This document shows, piece after piece, positions 46,985-59,043 of a stretch of 64,000 bases of DNA. The stretch's first letter is position 1. The number at the start of each line of letters is the position of its first letter. The translations under genes and the position numbers were made by a program. Origin of the DNA: Coleophoma eucalyptorum (Eukaryota > Ascomycota > Leotiomycetes > Helotiales > Dermateaceae); contig JALRME010000008.1 of NCBI GenBank assembly GCA_026120035.1, positions 124,001-188,000 of the forward strand, given 5' to 3'. Under the pieces are notes generated by a model. The model searched no databases and was not told the DNA's origin. It worked only from the letters and a program-made list of their open reading frames with translations.

Positions 46985-48110
46985 ATGGAGTACACTAGGT
47001 ATTGGCCCTTGAATGATGTTAAATGATTGCTAAAGCGCTAATATTAAAATAGACTTGGTAACTCAGGCCTTTATATTTCCAAGATTATCTTAGGAACTGC
47101 AGGCTTTGGATCTTCAAAATGGCAAGATTGGGTCCTGGAAGAGGAAGAAGCTATATCATTGCTCAAGCATGCTTTCGATTGCGGAATTAATACCTGGGAC
47201 ACTGTAAGCCCAACTTCATTTCCCTCTGCCCTCTCGAAATACTAATTGAATCTTGCAGGCAGATGTCTACTCAAATGGACGGTCGGAGGAGATCATCGGG
47301 AAAGCGCTCAAGAAATATGCTATACCACGTTCTGAGGTAGTCATCCTCACAAAGATTTATTACGCTCTAGACCCAGTTGGCCAATCCCCCATAGCTCAAC
47401 TCGGCTTCAAGAACAAACAAGGTTTTGTAAATAGGGTTGGCCTCTCTAGAAAGCATATTTTTGATGCCGTACAAGCTAGCTGTGAGAGACTTGGAACATA
47501 CATCGATATACTCCAAATTCATCGGCTAGATCGAGAAACATCACCTGAAGAGCTCATGAAAGCATTGAATGACGTGGTGGAAAGTGGACAGGCCAGATAT
47601 ATTGGCGCAAGCTCAATGGCAGCTTGGGAGTTTCAAAAACTTCAGAATATCGCTGCAAAAAATGGGTGGCATTCTTTTATATCTATGCAGAATTATTACA
47701 ATATTCTCTACCGAGAAGAAGAGCGAGAAATGATACCTTACTGTCAAGACAGCGGAGTGGGTATCATTCCATGGAGTCCTTTAGCAAGAGGTGTCCTCGC
47801 TCACCCCTGGATGGAAAGATCATCGAAGAGAGAGCAGACTGATAGACTGCTGGCCTCTTTGGTGAGAGGTGCTGGAAATCATGTGGATGAAATGATTGTA
47901 GGCCAAGTGGCTGAGATTGCGAAGAAAAGAGGGGTCAGCATGGCGACAATAGCGCTTGCTTGGTGCTTGAAGAAGAATGTCTATCCTATTGCGGGCCTGC
48001 ATAGTACGGCACGGATCGATGAAGCAGTCGCGTCAGTTCGGTTCGAGCTGGAAGATAAGGATATTATCTCTATTGAGCAATTGTATGTGCCGAAGGATGT
48101 TGTGTATTAG
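46985..48110 (+). CDS. Aldo/keto reductase
   Basis: NADPH-dependent oxidoreductase with a TIM barrel, 338 residues. Three exons: a 14-nt first exon (46985-46998), 47053-47203 and 47259-48110. The tiny exon is supported because the join gives the canonical start MEYTRLGNSGLYISKIILG. Catalytic tetrad residues are visible: Asp in WDTADVYS, Tyr in the same motif, Lys in ILTKIYYA and His in LQIHRLD. Cofactor-binding segments IIPWSPLARG and the late GLHSTARIDEAV are present. The family reduces aldehydes and ketones, including sugars and uronates. Its place beside uronan-degrading genes makes a sugar-acid or aldose step possible, but P450 and transporter neighbours leave other roles open. Intact. 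Confidence 0.88.
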
Positions 48111-48929
48111 ATTAGGATGATGTCTCAAAGTTTATAAGCCACTTGACTTATAATATATCATGCTACATTCTAGTCGAATTTAATATCTAGGCATTGGTAA
48201 GAAATATTCACAGCTACATACGACTGTAACGCTGATTTGAATGTCTTATTTGTGGTGCGGGCAGATCAAATATTCACACTTTTGCTTCAGAGCATAAGAC
48301 CCATACAGCTCGCAGAGTGCCAGGGAAGAAAGGCATTGAACATATATAAGATATTGTTTTAAGCAACAATTAAGGGCTCATTATGGAGGCATCTTGGCAC
48401 AGTCATCGGAAAATCAACATAAGTTGCCTTGGAACTTGTCTAATTTCTTGTGCATGTTCCAACTTTATAGAAGCCAACAGCATTATTTAGTCTTATTTCT
48501 GTTTCAGATTTCCCACTTCCCAGAACTTTCAAGCGTGCCATCACAAACAAGAGTTCCCATAGTGAGAGTCAATGCGATAGGAATGTAGATAGAATCTCTA
48601 TCTGAAATCGAGATCTTCTAGTTGGCTATAGTATATGTAGTGATGGTGCTCTCTACGCCCTGTCAGGAGGACAGATATCATATGCTACCAATAGATTCAT
48701 ATCCCCTTGACGTACTCTAAGTAATAAAGAACTTAAGTGGTGGTCAGTCGTGTGATGAAAAGGGAATCTTTACTAGATATAATGGGAAGAAGAAATAGAA
48801 TTATACAAGCAGTGACATGAAAGCCCGCTAGCAATACACCAAATATTTATATTTATACTAGTATTAATATGACGCACTCCGGAGGTCACTACTGGAGACA
48901 AGAAAGTACCAACCTCCTGGAATCGTAAT
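48111..48929. other. Intergenic, convergent 3' ends
   Basis: AT-rich spacer between the aldo/keto reductase and P450 stop codons. The frame at 48394-48588 has no motif. Nothing recognised. Confidence 0.55.
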
Positions 48930-50560
48930 CTACAGAGCTCTATTCCTTAACTTCAACTCGAAAGGCCTACGCTCTATGACAGAAAACACTCTTTGGCTAG
49001 ACCATTCCAGTTCTCCAGCTTGGGTATCTGCTGCTTCAATATCGAAGTTCCAAACCATCCTTGCAAGTACAAGTCGCAATTCAGCCATTGCGAGAGGCTT
49101 CCCGATACATGAGCGAGGACCGACACTAAATGCTTGGACGGTGTGAAGCTGGTCTTGATGGAAGGGAGAGTTGATATCACTTTTGCTCTGCTGGAGCCAT
49201 CGTTCTGGGTGAAAGCTGTCGGGGTCATGGAACAGCTCCGACGAGAGAGATAAAGTCAAGGGATGGACATTAACATATGTGTTTCCCGGGATGAATTTTC
49301 CTGATATGGTAGCACCCCCGGGGGGTGTTATTCGTGGTAAACCAACGGGCCTGAGAGAGGTTAACAAGTGCCTGGAGCAGAATCTGAATCGAATCACTTA
49401 CGTAGGATTGCAAAGCCGGAGGCCTTCATTTATAACGGCATTCAAATATGGAAGGTCCTTCAGGGAGACGAGGGTAATATCACTCCCGCGCAGAAAAGCT
49501 TCTCGTACTTCTTTAGTTAGGAGAGCTAACTTTTCCGCATTTTTGACAAGATAGTTAGTTGTTCCACTGAGAACAGTAACGGTTGTCTCACTGCCAGCAA
49601 CGATAATCACACCCGAAGTCGCGTATAGTTCCGGAATTGTTAAACCAACCACGCCGTCGTCATCTCTCCTGATTTGGGAAATCAAGTCTGGTCTTTCCTT
49701 CTCAAGATTTAGTCTTCGGTCAACCTTGTCGACCACAAGTGCCTGGTGTTCAGCCATCTTCTTTTTCACACTCTTTGGGATTGCTAGACCCAATAATGCG
49801 CTTATGCCAGGATAATATTTGACGGAAGCATTCAAAGTTGCACCTCTTAAAGAGTTGAAAATCATCGATACCCATGGATGAAAGTCTGATTTTTCCAGAC
49901 AATTGAATGATTCTCCAAAACCCAAGTCCCCGATCAAATCAAACACAGTAAATCCGTACCAACGCACAACGTTCACTATGGCGCCATCCTTTTCGGAATA
50001 TGCTAATTCCTGGAGATGCCCTACCATCGAAGATACATAACTTTGAATTATATCCTCCTGCTCGCGCAAAGCTCGTTCTGTAAATCCTGGTTCCATGGCC
50101 TTTCGAAACCTGGCGTGAACCTCCGGGTCGAGCGCATTGAGAATCGATCTTGGTCTTCCTGCTGCTCCACCATGCCAAACCTTGCTCTTGGGCAAGGCCA
50201 AGCGACCATGACCATTCGAGTATATATCATGCAACGCATCGTATCGAGCAAATGACAGCTCGTCTGGTGCAATTCGAATAATATCTCCATATTCTTGGTG
50301 TAGTATCCGAACATCCTTTGCTAAACTGCCTGACCAGAGCGACAGCACATTCCTGAAGCGGAGAGCTGCCCAAAGTTGGGGTCCCGGATATTTCGCAAGG
50401 GGGTGGAAGTAGAGATTGTATATCGTTTGGCTTAACAAATACTGTGTTACAGTCAGAATTGACACAATTGCCATTGGAATCCACCTACCGCGGTGCTTCC
50501 CGCGAGTACCAAGCAGATAAGGTTTAGAAAGTTATTGCAGAGGAGTCCGATAAGCGCCAT
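48930..50560 (-). CDS. Cytochrome P450 monooxygenase
   Basis: Membrane-anchored haem-thiolate enzyme of 510 residues. Exons 50560-50489, 50441-49402 and 49350-48930 join in frame. Exon 1 supplies part of the N-terminal anchor (MALIGLLCNNFLNLICLVLAG). An ATG at 50474 would retain the first intron and is less likely. The proline-rich hinge YFHPLAKYPGP, the oxygen-binding I-helix (IIVAGSETTVT), the K-helix ExxR (NEGLRL), the PERW segment and the haem loop FSVGPRSCIGK with the thiolate Cys are all present. The sequence style is that of fungal secondary-metabolism P450s (isotrichodermin C-15 hydroxylase-like). No backbone synthase is in view, so the substrate is unknown. Intact. Confidence 0.92.
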
Positions 50561-53034
50561 GTCTACAACATATGCGGGCAGAGTGGATGCCTTCAAACGT
50601 ACTCACAAGCTTGTGAAGAGGGTGGAGACATGTCTATTTGCTTGGGCAATAATGTTTATTTGAGTTCTGTTGAGGTGAAGGTGGGGTGTTGGTCAGAACC
50701 AAATTGCTTTATCTACGCCGTACCCTTAATGTACTGTTACTACTAGGATATTACGGCGTCATCCCAAAAGGGAGATAAGCATATGACGTCTGTGCTTCTT
50801 TCAGGTCTGCGCCTATTGGGAGTGGCCAAGGGCATACCGTAAGAGCATGAAAGTCTCGGAAAGTAGAGCTAGAACTTTGTATACTACAACTGGGGCGAAT
50901 TAACGCGAAAATCTCTCTTATTGGAGAGGTGGAACAAGCCTTGGATCCGACTACCTTGCCACCCTCCAGCATTCTACCTTCTTAGGTAGGGAAACCTAAG
51001 ACTTGGGGTGAGCCCTAACAAGTTTGAATAGTAAGCTGCCAAGCATAAGGCTCTATGCACAGCAAAACCCATGCCCCGATAAGAGAGTAAGAAAGTTGGA
51101 TGCATCGCTTCACGCCCTGTGGCTGGACTTCTAGTAGAAGCAGAACTGGGAAGACCAATAAGAACCTACATTAATGTATAGGATAGGGGTTAAGCTTCAA
51201 AATTTAGAGGATAGCGTTTAATAGTGCTGAATTAGAGAGCAGTCTTTAATTAAGTTTCTAGGTAGTATAGGTCTATAAATTGAACTCATAGCTCTAGACT
51301 CGTGACAATACGTAGTGTAAATAGATTTGTGATTTTGTCCCTGCTGGAAAATCACGATGAGAGTTTGTCCTGCTGTCTAGACTTAACTTTTTTATCGTAC
51401 ACTAGATCGCTTCCTCCGAGCTCACAATCTTGTTCAAGGTTTCTTGCACAGACAAAACTCGGCTTGCTTGCTGTTGGGTTTCAGCAGCTTGTTAATGCAT
51501 TTACCAGCCGCATAAACCCCATTCTCATCCATCACAAAATCCACCATAAGAGTCTCTACTTCTTCCAGCTGATTAATGAATTTGAGGGCGTCCCAGGATC
51601 AAGGTTTGTTTCCAGTGATATTCATATCAGCTAGCGTATGAAACAGTTGCTGGTTAACGAATAGGATTCGTGTGAGATATATCAACAGTTTCTAAATGAG
51701 ATTGCCTTTATGTCGCATAGGTGAATTGAAAACGGCGAAGTTTTCGTTGTTAATGGTAGAATGAGAGAACTAAATACATATTAAATAGCTTGAAATGATT
51801 TGATACTTGGCAGTCCGCGAGAGTGGGAGATTAAATATCTACTGAATATGATTAGATTAATAGCCGTAGACATGACGATGTGGATACAGTACCTCTTGTA
51901 AGCAGAGCTATGGATGGATTGTGTTAATCGGCCCCACGAATCAGATTTTAGGACTAGCTTTTAGGACTCTATCAATGCTACAAAGCTATAAATGTAGTTA
52001 AAGTGCTTGATTCATATTTCTAAAGGGTTTTTCACGATGTGCTAAATCCTGTGCCCAAAGAGTTACTCATAGCCCTATAGCATTCTAACTCGCTCTAATA
52101 AAGGCTCAACAGAATCATCTAGTGGTACTTGGTAAGATTAATTGGAAAACAATACGTTTCAGTGCTTGATATAACCTAAACGCTCCGAATTCAGGAAGAG
52201 TCTTGTTGACTACTAATAACTTGATACCCCTTAGACGGTCCATTACACAGGACCCGAGTCGTTGAACAGTGCCGTATAATTCGGGGAAACAATACCATTC
52301 GGACCAAAGAAATCGGGAAATTGGCCTGCATAACCGGCCATTCAAGTGGAAACAGTTGTTCTAGGGTAAAACTGTTAACTTAATAAATGCAATTAGCTAA
52401 ATTTCTGTCTTTTTAGTCTTTATTTAGCATTTAATTATTAAACCTTCCGAAAGTTTCAGGACTTGTTCCTTCGCTATCTTTTAGAAATAACACTAGCGCT
52501 TATTGCTTTCTACCTGTACGGCTGACCAATAAAACTGTATAGTGGCGGTCACGGGCGTCATTGCCGGATACAGGCGGCACGCCCCACAAGTACGCCATGG
52601 TAGTAAAATGTAAAAGGTAAAATCAGCGTAATCCCAGAGCTATTCCAGACACTGTCTGCCGTATTTCGCTTCTAGTAGGGGAAGCCAAGTGACGATGCCG
52701 GAAAGCAAAATGACATCGTTTTACACAGAGAAATCAGCAAGGACTTAACAATGGGATTGGTTGACGAGCTGCCTTTCTGAGGCTGTGTTAAGCCTTCATT
52801 TTTACTCCAACAAAGATTGGATGACCGGCTCTCTCTTTGGGGCTGTGTTCAGCCTTCCTTCACATCCAACCCACCATAGGGACCTCTTGCCTCTCGTTTG
52901 AGGAGCTCAGAGTAGCAATGGGTGGGCGGAATGGCTTATAATTCTATTCGAGTGTCGTAGTAATAAATTATTTCATTCTTACATCGTTCAGTTCCTAATA
53001 TCTATATTGCAAGTCACAAAAAGTCCACAGCATA
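50561..53034. other. Gene-poor spacer, 2.5 kb
   Basis: Between the P450 and the HET gene, divergent. Open frames at 50751-50972 (-), 51302-51634 (+) and 52115-52345 (-) show no domain, signal or intron support. The 50750-51170 stretch is less AT-rich and could be an old insertion. The only repeat seen is at 52755-52870. No gene called. Confidence 0.5.
52755..52870. repeat. Two-copy 60-bp tandem dupl. upstream of HET gene
   Basis: Two diverged copies begin with GATTGG at 52755 and 52815. Both carry GGCTGTGTT[AC]AGCCTTC (52781 and 52841) and end with a related TCCAAC. The block ends about 165 bases before the HET start codon, so it could affect that promoter. Confidence 0.55.
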
Positions 53035-55626
53035 ATGTCCTCGTTGATGTCTCAATTCTATTCCCGAGTAGGGTTCAATACTCCCTTGATAGAGCTAGAC
53101 CCAACCGGGAAAATAACCATATTCGTCATTACAGGCCTGCTGATTGGCTATTATACACTTCAATATCACTTGGATCTACTCAACACCTTCAGTCCCGATA
53201 GATTGGACAGAATAGCAAAATTGGCTATATATTCATGCCATGCAATAAGTGTTCTCGTAGCACTGCCATTCTGCTGCCAAGCTTACACAAATAACTCCGA
53301 GGAAGATATAAGCTCACTACTCTTTTGGCCTGCTTTCTGGACTATTATGTTTCTGATGGGGTCGAGTCTAAGGTTGCCGACAATTAGGAATCGAAATGAT
53401 GATGGAACGTTCTCGACGATGTGTATCGTTTACTGTGTTTCAAACATGTCCGCACAAGTTGCGCATGCACTTCTTGTATGGATTTTTCCAGATAATTTTA
53501 TCACGAGGATTTGCGCTTTTCCTATAGCAACCCTAATCGGTCGCTTCTTGTACAAGGATATATGCCAAAATGAAGGATATCTTCTCAGCTACTTGTCAGT
53601 AGTCCACAATGCGTCGCCAAACTGGACATACGGAACATCAAAGAAGGTACCTCTTGCCAGTATCATACTAAACAAGTCATTACCAAAGATCGGATTACAG
53701 GGCTACTTCAACTACGAGCCACTTCTCAAAGTTGATGATAACAACAACACCATCCGCATGATCCGCCTATTGCCCTCAGGAGATGCTTCAAACCCGATTT
53801 GTTGTGAGATTTTTCCAGTGTCGCTATCGATCGACCTTAGGTACGAGGCCCTTTCGTACACATGGGGCAGCCAGACGACAGACTGTGTTATCTATTGCAA
53901 CGGCAAGCGAATATTAGTTACCCAAAATCTTTATATGGCGCTCTCCCGGTTGCGAATGCCACTCGAGCCACGTCTGGTTTGGGTGGATGCCATTTGCATC
54001 AACCAGAAAGATACATTAGAGAAGACAAGTCAGGTCCGCATGATGAGGCAAATCTACAGAGGGGCTTGGCGTGTTGTTATATGGCTGGGTGGGGATGCTT
54101 ACAATAGCCATAGCGCTGTTGCTCTCCTGGGACGTCTGGTTGATGTATGGAGACAAAATCAGAGGCAGGAGCCCGATGCGGAGGAAAATACCAGCAACTT
54201 TCCTCCGGGACAGACAACCTCGAATAGGAGCACGATCAGTCTGCTACAAAAAGACCGTACGCTCCTTGGGATCCCGCCAAGTCATGACCCTAGCTATAAC
54301 GCCCTTGATGCCCTGTTTGCACGACCTTATTTCCGCCGTATATGGATCGTACAAGAAATCGTCCTGGCACGCGAGACACAAATATTATGCGGGACATCAC
54401 CGGTGACGCTCTCATGGGACGATGTTACAGCCGTCCTACAATATATACCGGACCTTGCTGGATACTCGAGTGTGGTGCCATCAGCTTTGGAGCTCGGTCA
54501 GATGATTGAGAAAACACGCATGGCCGTGATCCAGGATGATACACAGCTTCTCAATATGTCAATGCTCCTTTCGCGACACAACTGCTTTCAGTCATCCGAG
54601 CCAAAGGACAATATCTTCGGTTTGATGGGAATTGCGCATGACGATCTCGGTATTGAGATAAACTATGAAATGAACACGCAAATCTTCATTTGGTCTGTCG
54701 CCGTGAGGCTGCTGAAAAAGGACCGGAATCTGGACATCATTGGGGACATTGACCATGACGAGAAAATTATTAATAAATCAAACAAGGCCGATAGCAGATG
54801 CATTCCGTCTTGGGTCCCGACCTGGCAGACTTCTCGCGCTCTCGTTGCCGACGCTTCCAATACCACGAGGCTTGCTGATTATGACGACTTCCGGGCTTGT
54901 GGTCAGCATACCTCATGGGACGTCTCCATACAAAATGATGGGGACCTCACCAAGATTTTAGACGTAGAAGGCCATATAGTGGACACCGTCAGTGTTTTGG
55001 GGCAATCTTTCAGTGAGTTCTCGGCCTTTAAAGTGGATGATGCTATCTACCGGGATTGGGAGCAGCGTGTTGCTGGCGCCGGTCCTGGAAGAGGTGAAAA
55101 TCGGTACGCCACAACGGGTGAGACAATGCACCAGGCGTACCGGCGAACTCTGAATCTGGGCGGAATACACACAAACTCAGCCACGGAACTACATCCTCTT
55201 TACGCCGTCGCCAGGCAGTTGATACTTGCAACGAGGCGAAGGCCAATGATGGACCTAATAGCCAACCCGATAATTTTTCTGATTTCCGTTTGGTGCTCAA
55301 TACTCGATCAAGTTTCTCGTGTATTTCCAAAGGTCGGCGGAGAGCGCTTTATGTTGTTCAAAACGTTGGAAGCCGATTATTATATCTATCACCGTCGGTT
55401 GTTTAGACGTCGGATGATCAGGACGGAAAGACGTGGACTTATTGGCTTCGCGCCAGCTGCAACAATGGAAGGTGACAAGATAGCGTTATTCAAAGGCTCT
55501 AGAGTGCCCATCGTTATCCGCCAGGATGGTGCCCAGTGGTCGGTTGTCGGAGATTGTTATATGCACGGTATTATGCATGGAGAGGCATTCGAAGAAGATC
55601 ACTGCGAGAAATATGCCCTTGTTTGA
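53035..55626 (+). CDS. HET-domain protein with N-terminal membrane segments
   Basis: Single-exon protein of 863 residues. The N-terminal about 200 residues contain several hydrophobic segments (IFVITGLLIGYYTL, AISVLVALPFCC, LLFWPAFWTIMFLMG, ICAFPIATLIG), predicting a membrane anchor. The heterokaryon-incompatibility domain starts near residue 270 with YEALSYTWGS, followed by LVWVDAICINQKD and RGAWRVVIWLGG, then FARPYFRRIWIVQEI. A usual C-terminal tail follows, with IGFAPAATMEGDKIALFKGS and VVGDCYMHGIMHGE. HET domains trigger programmed cell death after non-self or other recognition; the partner cannot be told from sequence. No frame damage. GC content looks higher than in the flanking DNA. 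Confidence 0.92.
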   Translation: MSSLMSQFYSRVGFNTPLIELDPTGKITIFVITGLLIGYYTLQYHLDLLNTFSPDRLDRIAKLAIYSCHAISVLVALPFCCQAYTNNSEEDISSLLFWPAFWTIMFLMGSSLRLPTIRNRNDDGTFSTMCIVYCVSNMSAQVAHALLVWIFPDNFITRICAFPIATLIGRFLYKDICQNEGYLLSYLSVVHNASPNWTYGTSKKVPLASIILNKSLPKIGLQGYFNYEPLLKVDDNNNTIRMIRLLPSGDASNPICCEIFPVSLSIDLRYEALSYTWGSQTTDCVIYCNGKRILVTQNLYMALSRLRMPLEPRLVWVDAICINQKDTLEKTSQVRMMRQIYRGAWRVVIWLGGDAYNSHSAVALLGRLVDVWRQNQRQEPDAEENTSNFPPGQTTSNRSTISLLQKDRTLLGIPPSHDPSYNALDALFARPYFRRIWIVQEIVLARETQILCGTSPVTLSWDDVTAVLQYIPDLAGYSSVVPSALELGQMIEKTRMAVIQDDTQLLNMSMLLSRHNCFQSSEPKDNIFGLMGIAHDDLGIEINYEMNTQIFIWSVAVRLLKKDRNLDIIGDIDHDEKIINKSNKADSRCIPSWVPTWQTSRALVADASNTTRLADYDDFRACGQHTSWDVSIQNDGDLTKILDVEGHIVDTVSVLGQSFSEFSAFKVDDAIYRDWEQRVAGAGPGRGENRYATTGETMHQAYRRTLNLGGIHTNSATELHPLYAVARQLILATRRRPMMDLIANPIIFLISVWCSILDQVSRVFPKVGGERFMLFKTLEADYYIYHRRLFRRRMIRTERRGLIGFAPAATMEGDKIALFKGSRVPIVIRQDGAQWSVVGDCYMHGIMHGEAFEEDHCEKYALV

Positions 55627-56031
55627 TGGTTCATGAAGCACCTGACCTTATATTTCTTTACCGGGGATGAACCTTTATTGGTGTGAAGGATTTTTATAGT
55701 TTTCATGGAGTGATAGTGATATCTCGGACGTCTTGGATTGGCTCCCTAGTTCATATAGCCGAGTTCGGACGGCGGGGAACGCGGGGAGTATGTACCGCTT
55801 TGCTTGCTTTTTACCAACGGCTCATGTTGACCGTCAGCATACGTGCCTATCGAATATATAATAGGCGGTGTGAAGAGTTATACACGTCACCTACCATAGC
55901 GCCTACTTTGGCTTGATATATCTACCATCTCTGTTGAGTTCTTCTGGTCATCATATCTTGATTGTCTGGCGATCGCGGGACCACTTCCATAATATTTCTC
56001 TTGAAACTATCTAGATTTTAGACTTGTCATC
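55627..56031. promoter_or_regulatory. Intergenic, promoter of DHA2 exporter
   Basis: 405 bases between the HET stop and the transporter start. It presumably holds the exporter's promoter. A frame at 55683-55916 has no recognisable feature. Confidence 0.5.
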
Positions 56032-57947
56032 ATGGCTTCATTAAATCTAACATCACAGTGCCCTGTGGTTGATGAGGATGCAATCAATCTTACAATCCTA
56101 ACGCCGGCTGCCCATACTGGCCCGCAAGGAGAGGTTACAGTCCAGTCAAGCCTCGAAGCTCAAGACCATGGTATTTCACATGCTTTAGGACCATCTTCTA
56201 TTCGAAGTAGAATTCAATTAATAGCGTCGTTGTTTGCTCTTTTCGTCAGTGCAACCCTCGAATTCCTATAGCCAAGAAGTCCCTATTGACTTCAAACATG
56301 TTTACAGCTCTCATTGTTTCTAGCAGCGTTAGATTTCACAATCGCCACAACTGCAACACCAACCATCATTCACGAGTTACACTCAGCAGCCTCATACACT
56401 TGGATCGGATCGGCATATCTCCTTGCGAGTGCAGCATCAACTCCAGTGTGGGCTAAATTCTCGGATATCTTTGGGCGGAAGATAATTCTCCTTGCAGCTG
56501 TTGCTACCTTCTTTATTGGATCAGCTATTTGCGCAGCTTCTAGCACCATAACGAGTCTGATTGCAGGACGCTCGGTTCAAGGATTGGGCGCTGGGTGTAT
56601 GATCATTATGACTAATATTTGCGTCAGTGATTTGTTCAGCATGAGGTGGGTAGTCCGCGATAGGTGGTCTTCGTTTAAAGTACGTGATTAATGCGGTGCT
56701 TTAGAGATCGCGGATTGTTTCTTGGACTCACAGGGGTTGTTTGGAGCCTCGCCAGTGGTGTTGGTCCCCTCCTAGGTGGGGCTTTGACTGAATACGTCTC
56801 CTGGAGGTGGAATTGGTGGATCAACCTTCCCATCTCTGGCTTTGCATTCGTGGTATTGTACTTCGGTCTGCATGTGCATAATCCTCGGACAAGCTTTCTC
56901 CAAGGCACAAAAGCCATCGACTGGTTGGGGACCACGTTGATTCTAGGGCTGAGCTTGATGATCCTTCTTGGCCTGAACCTTGGGGGGATCATAAGTCCGT
57001 GGGGCTCCCCGAAGGTCGTTTGTTTGATCGTTTTTGGGATCGTGATCGTCTTCATATTTGGAGTTCACGAAACAAGATTCGCAACGAATCCACTGATGCC
57101 GATGCGTATTCTGCAGCGACGGTCAAATGTGGCATCGCTTCTTGTCTGCTTTATGCATGGATTTGTAAGTTTGATTTTCCCGTACTTCTGCTTAAACTGA
57201 CCGAGCCAGGTAAACATGTCATCGTGGTACTTCCTTCCCTTATATTTTCAAGCAGTAAGGGAAGCCTCTCCTCTTCGATCTGGCCTTTTAGTCCTACCAA
57301 TCACTCTTGTGCAGTCTGTTGTGAGTGTGGCTGCTGGGTATTTCATCCGTTGTACAGGACGATATCTCGAGTTGATCTGGATCGGAATGGCAGGAACTTG
57401 CCTTGGATTCGGATTATTCATCAAGCTTGGGGTGAACTCATCACTCGTGGAGACTGTACTAATTCAAATCGTAGCAGCAGTTGGGGTCGGTCTGGTGTTT
57501 CAACCTCCTCTCATCGCCATTCAGTCACTGGTTGCGCACCAGGATGTTGCTGCTGCTACAGCACTACTTGGATTTTCTCGCAGTCTTTCAACAGCAGTCT
57601 CTGTAGTGATAGGCGGTGTAATCTTTCAGAACCAGATGCAAGCGCATTATGAGGGATTGCTACTGATTCTGCCACGCGACACTGCCCAAAATTTCTCTGG
57701 TCGTGCGGCGGCGGCGAACGTCAAATTGATAGCGACACTTAGCGGAGTGGAGAAACTGGCTGTGCAAAAAGCGTATGCAGAGAGCTTGAGCACTATGTGG
57801 ATTCTATATAGTTCAGTTGCCGGACTGGGATTGGTGTTGAGCGTCTTTATCACTAAGCAGCATTTAACTACAGAACATGTGGAGACAAGGACGGGTCTCG
57901 AAAAAGAGGGGCAGGAGAGACCTCCAAGAGCTGACGTTACAGTATAA
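56032..57947 (+). CDS. MFS drug exporter, DHA2/14-TM type
   Basis: Proton-coupled exporter of 582 residues. Four exons: 56032-56244, 56308-56645, 56705-57164 and 57210-57947. A polar cytosolic N terminus of about 60 residues precedes TM1. The first join gives the family TM1 (ALFLSLFLAALDFTIATTATPTI). The loop 2-3 motif KFSDIFGRKI and the TM5 antiporter motif C (GVVWSLASGVGPLLGG) are present, then SWRWNWWINLPI. The C-terminal half includes LPLYFQAVREASPLRSG and a long outward loop (residues about 500-540) before the last helix. Such carriers export toxins, drugs or secondary metabolites at the plasma membrane. Intact. No biosynthetic backbone gene is visible to suggest a substrate. Confidence 0.92.
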
Positions 57948-59043
57948 CTTCAGCGGCGAAAAAGGGAATTCTGGTTCTACACCAAATATTGAGCCTCTCG
58001 ACTTGACATATGCTCACAAAGAGTATTTCGCTCACGTTCAGTATAACCTTGGCGTCATTCACACAAATTCAAACTCGAATATATTTGCTACGCGCGGCGA
58101 CGTACCTGAGTATGAGGATCATGGGGACGATATAACGCAATAGATAGAACAGGACGTCGAGTTACGCAGCTTGACTGGAGATGTTATTCTCGGATGGTAT
58201 CAATTCTATAGAAGGCTCTGGAAGGTACATTGAGAGTCTGGAATAATTGACTTATATAAGTGTCACGAATCTAGAGTGCAGTCCCGTGATGAGGCCCCAA
58301 CACAATAGGCAAAGGCATAAAGTGACTTAGATAATCTTTGCTATGGTTAGAAATAAGCAGGTAATACTACGTCGACATAAGGTAGTGTACTGGTAGTTAT
58401 AACAGTAGTCACGTGGCATTGCACGTGATACTGAGCTGGAGCAACATATGCTCCAGCAGGGCATTTATATAGCCTCGGAGATATATGGGGCTCTGTATCC
58501 CAACAACCATATAGCAACAATAACTCCATTACAGCCCTTGCCCCCGTACCTGTTCAATAACCGTTACAGTAGAATAAGTACTTCGGTCTTGGCTGCTGGA
58601 TTCGGCGGACTTTCCTTTCACATCCACAATAGATCACGTGAACATGCTCATGAGCCAGAACACTGCGGGTTTATGAGCCTAGTTGGGTCTAGACACGGAT
58701 TATTTGGACTCCCGAGCGACCGAGATGGCATAACCTTGCGCAGCCAATCAGATCTACCGAGAGCCAAAGCTGCCTCACTCTACAGGACTGACAACTGACA
58801 TGATACATCTCGCTCAGCCCATGTATAAGGGAGATATATGTTGATACGCAGTATGCGACCCGAAATTGATATCTTTTGGTGGGCCCTTCCTTGAAATATA
58901 AACCGGATGGTTTTCAATTGTTCATCAACCGAAAACTATTTAAGTTCGCATCATTCAGCCATTATTACCTACGATTAAGCCTTCCTTAACCCAGCAACTC
59001 CCTACATTCACACATCCGCCCGTATCCACACACAGCAAACACG
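57948..59043. other. Intergenic, 1.1 kb
   Basis: Downstream of the exporter and upstream of the SnoaL-like gene. Frames at 57877-58143 and 58448-58798 have no family features. It holds the E-box pair and palindrome listed at 58410-58456. Confidence 0.5.
58410..58456. promoter_or_regulatory. Paired CACGTG boxes and CTGGAGC palindrome
   Basis: CACGTG occurs at 58410-58415 and 58422-58427, 12 bases apart (about one helical turn). It is followed by a perfect inverted repeat CTGGAGC-AACATAT-GCTCCAG at 58436-58456. CACGTG is a core site for bHLH and some bZIP proteins. About 590 bases upstream of the SnoaL-like start codon. Confidence 0.4.

Noticed and set aside
46985..47066. Aldo/keto reductase lacking a start codon or carrying a frameshift
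   Set aside because: A 14-nt first exon (46985-46998) and an intron to 47052 give the canonical N terminus in frame, so the gene is intact.
50751..50972. 73-codon minus-strand frame, considered as a transposon or organelle-derived fragment
   Set aside because: No reverse transcriptase, transposase or terminal repeat could be identified; base composition alone is not enough.
51302..51634. 110-codon frame in the spacer before the HET gene
   Set aside because: No recognisable domain, low coding character and no splice support.
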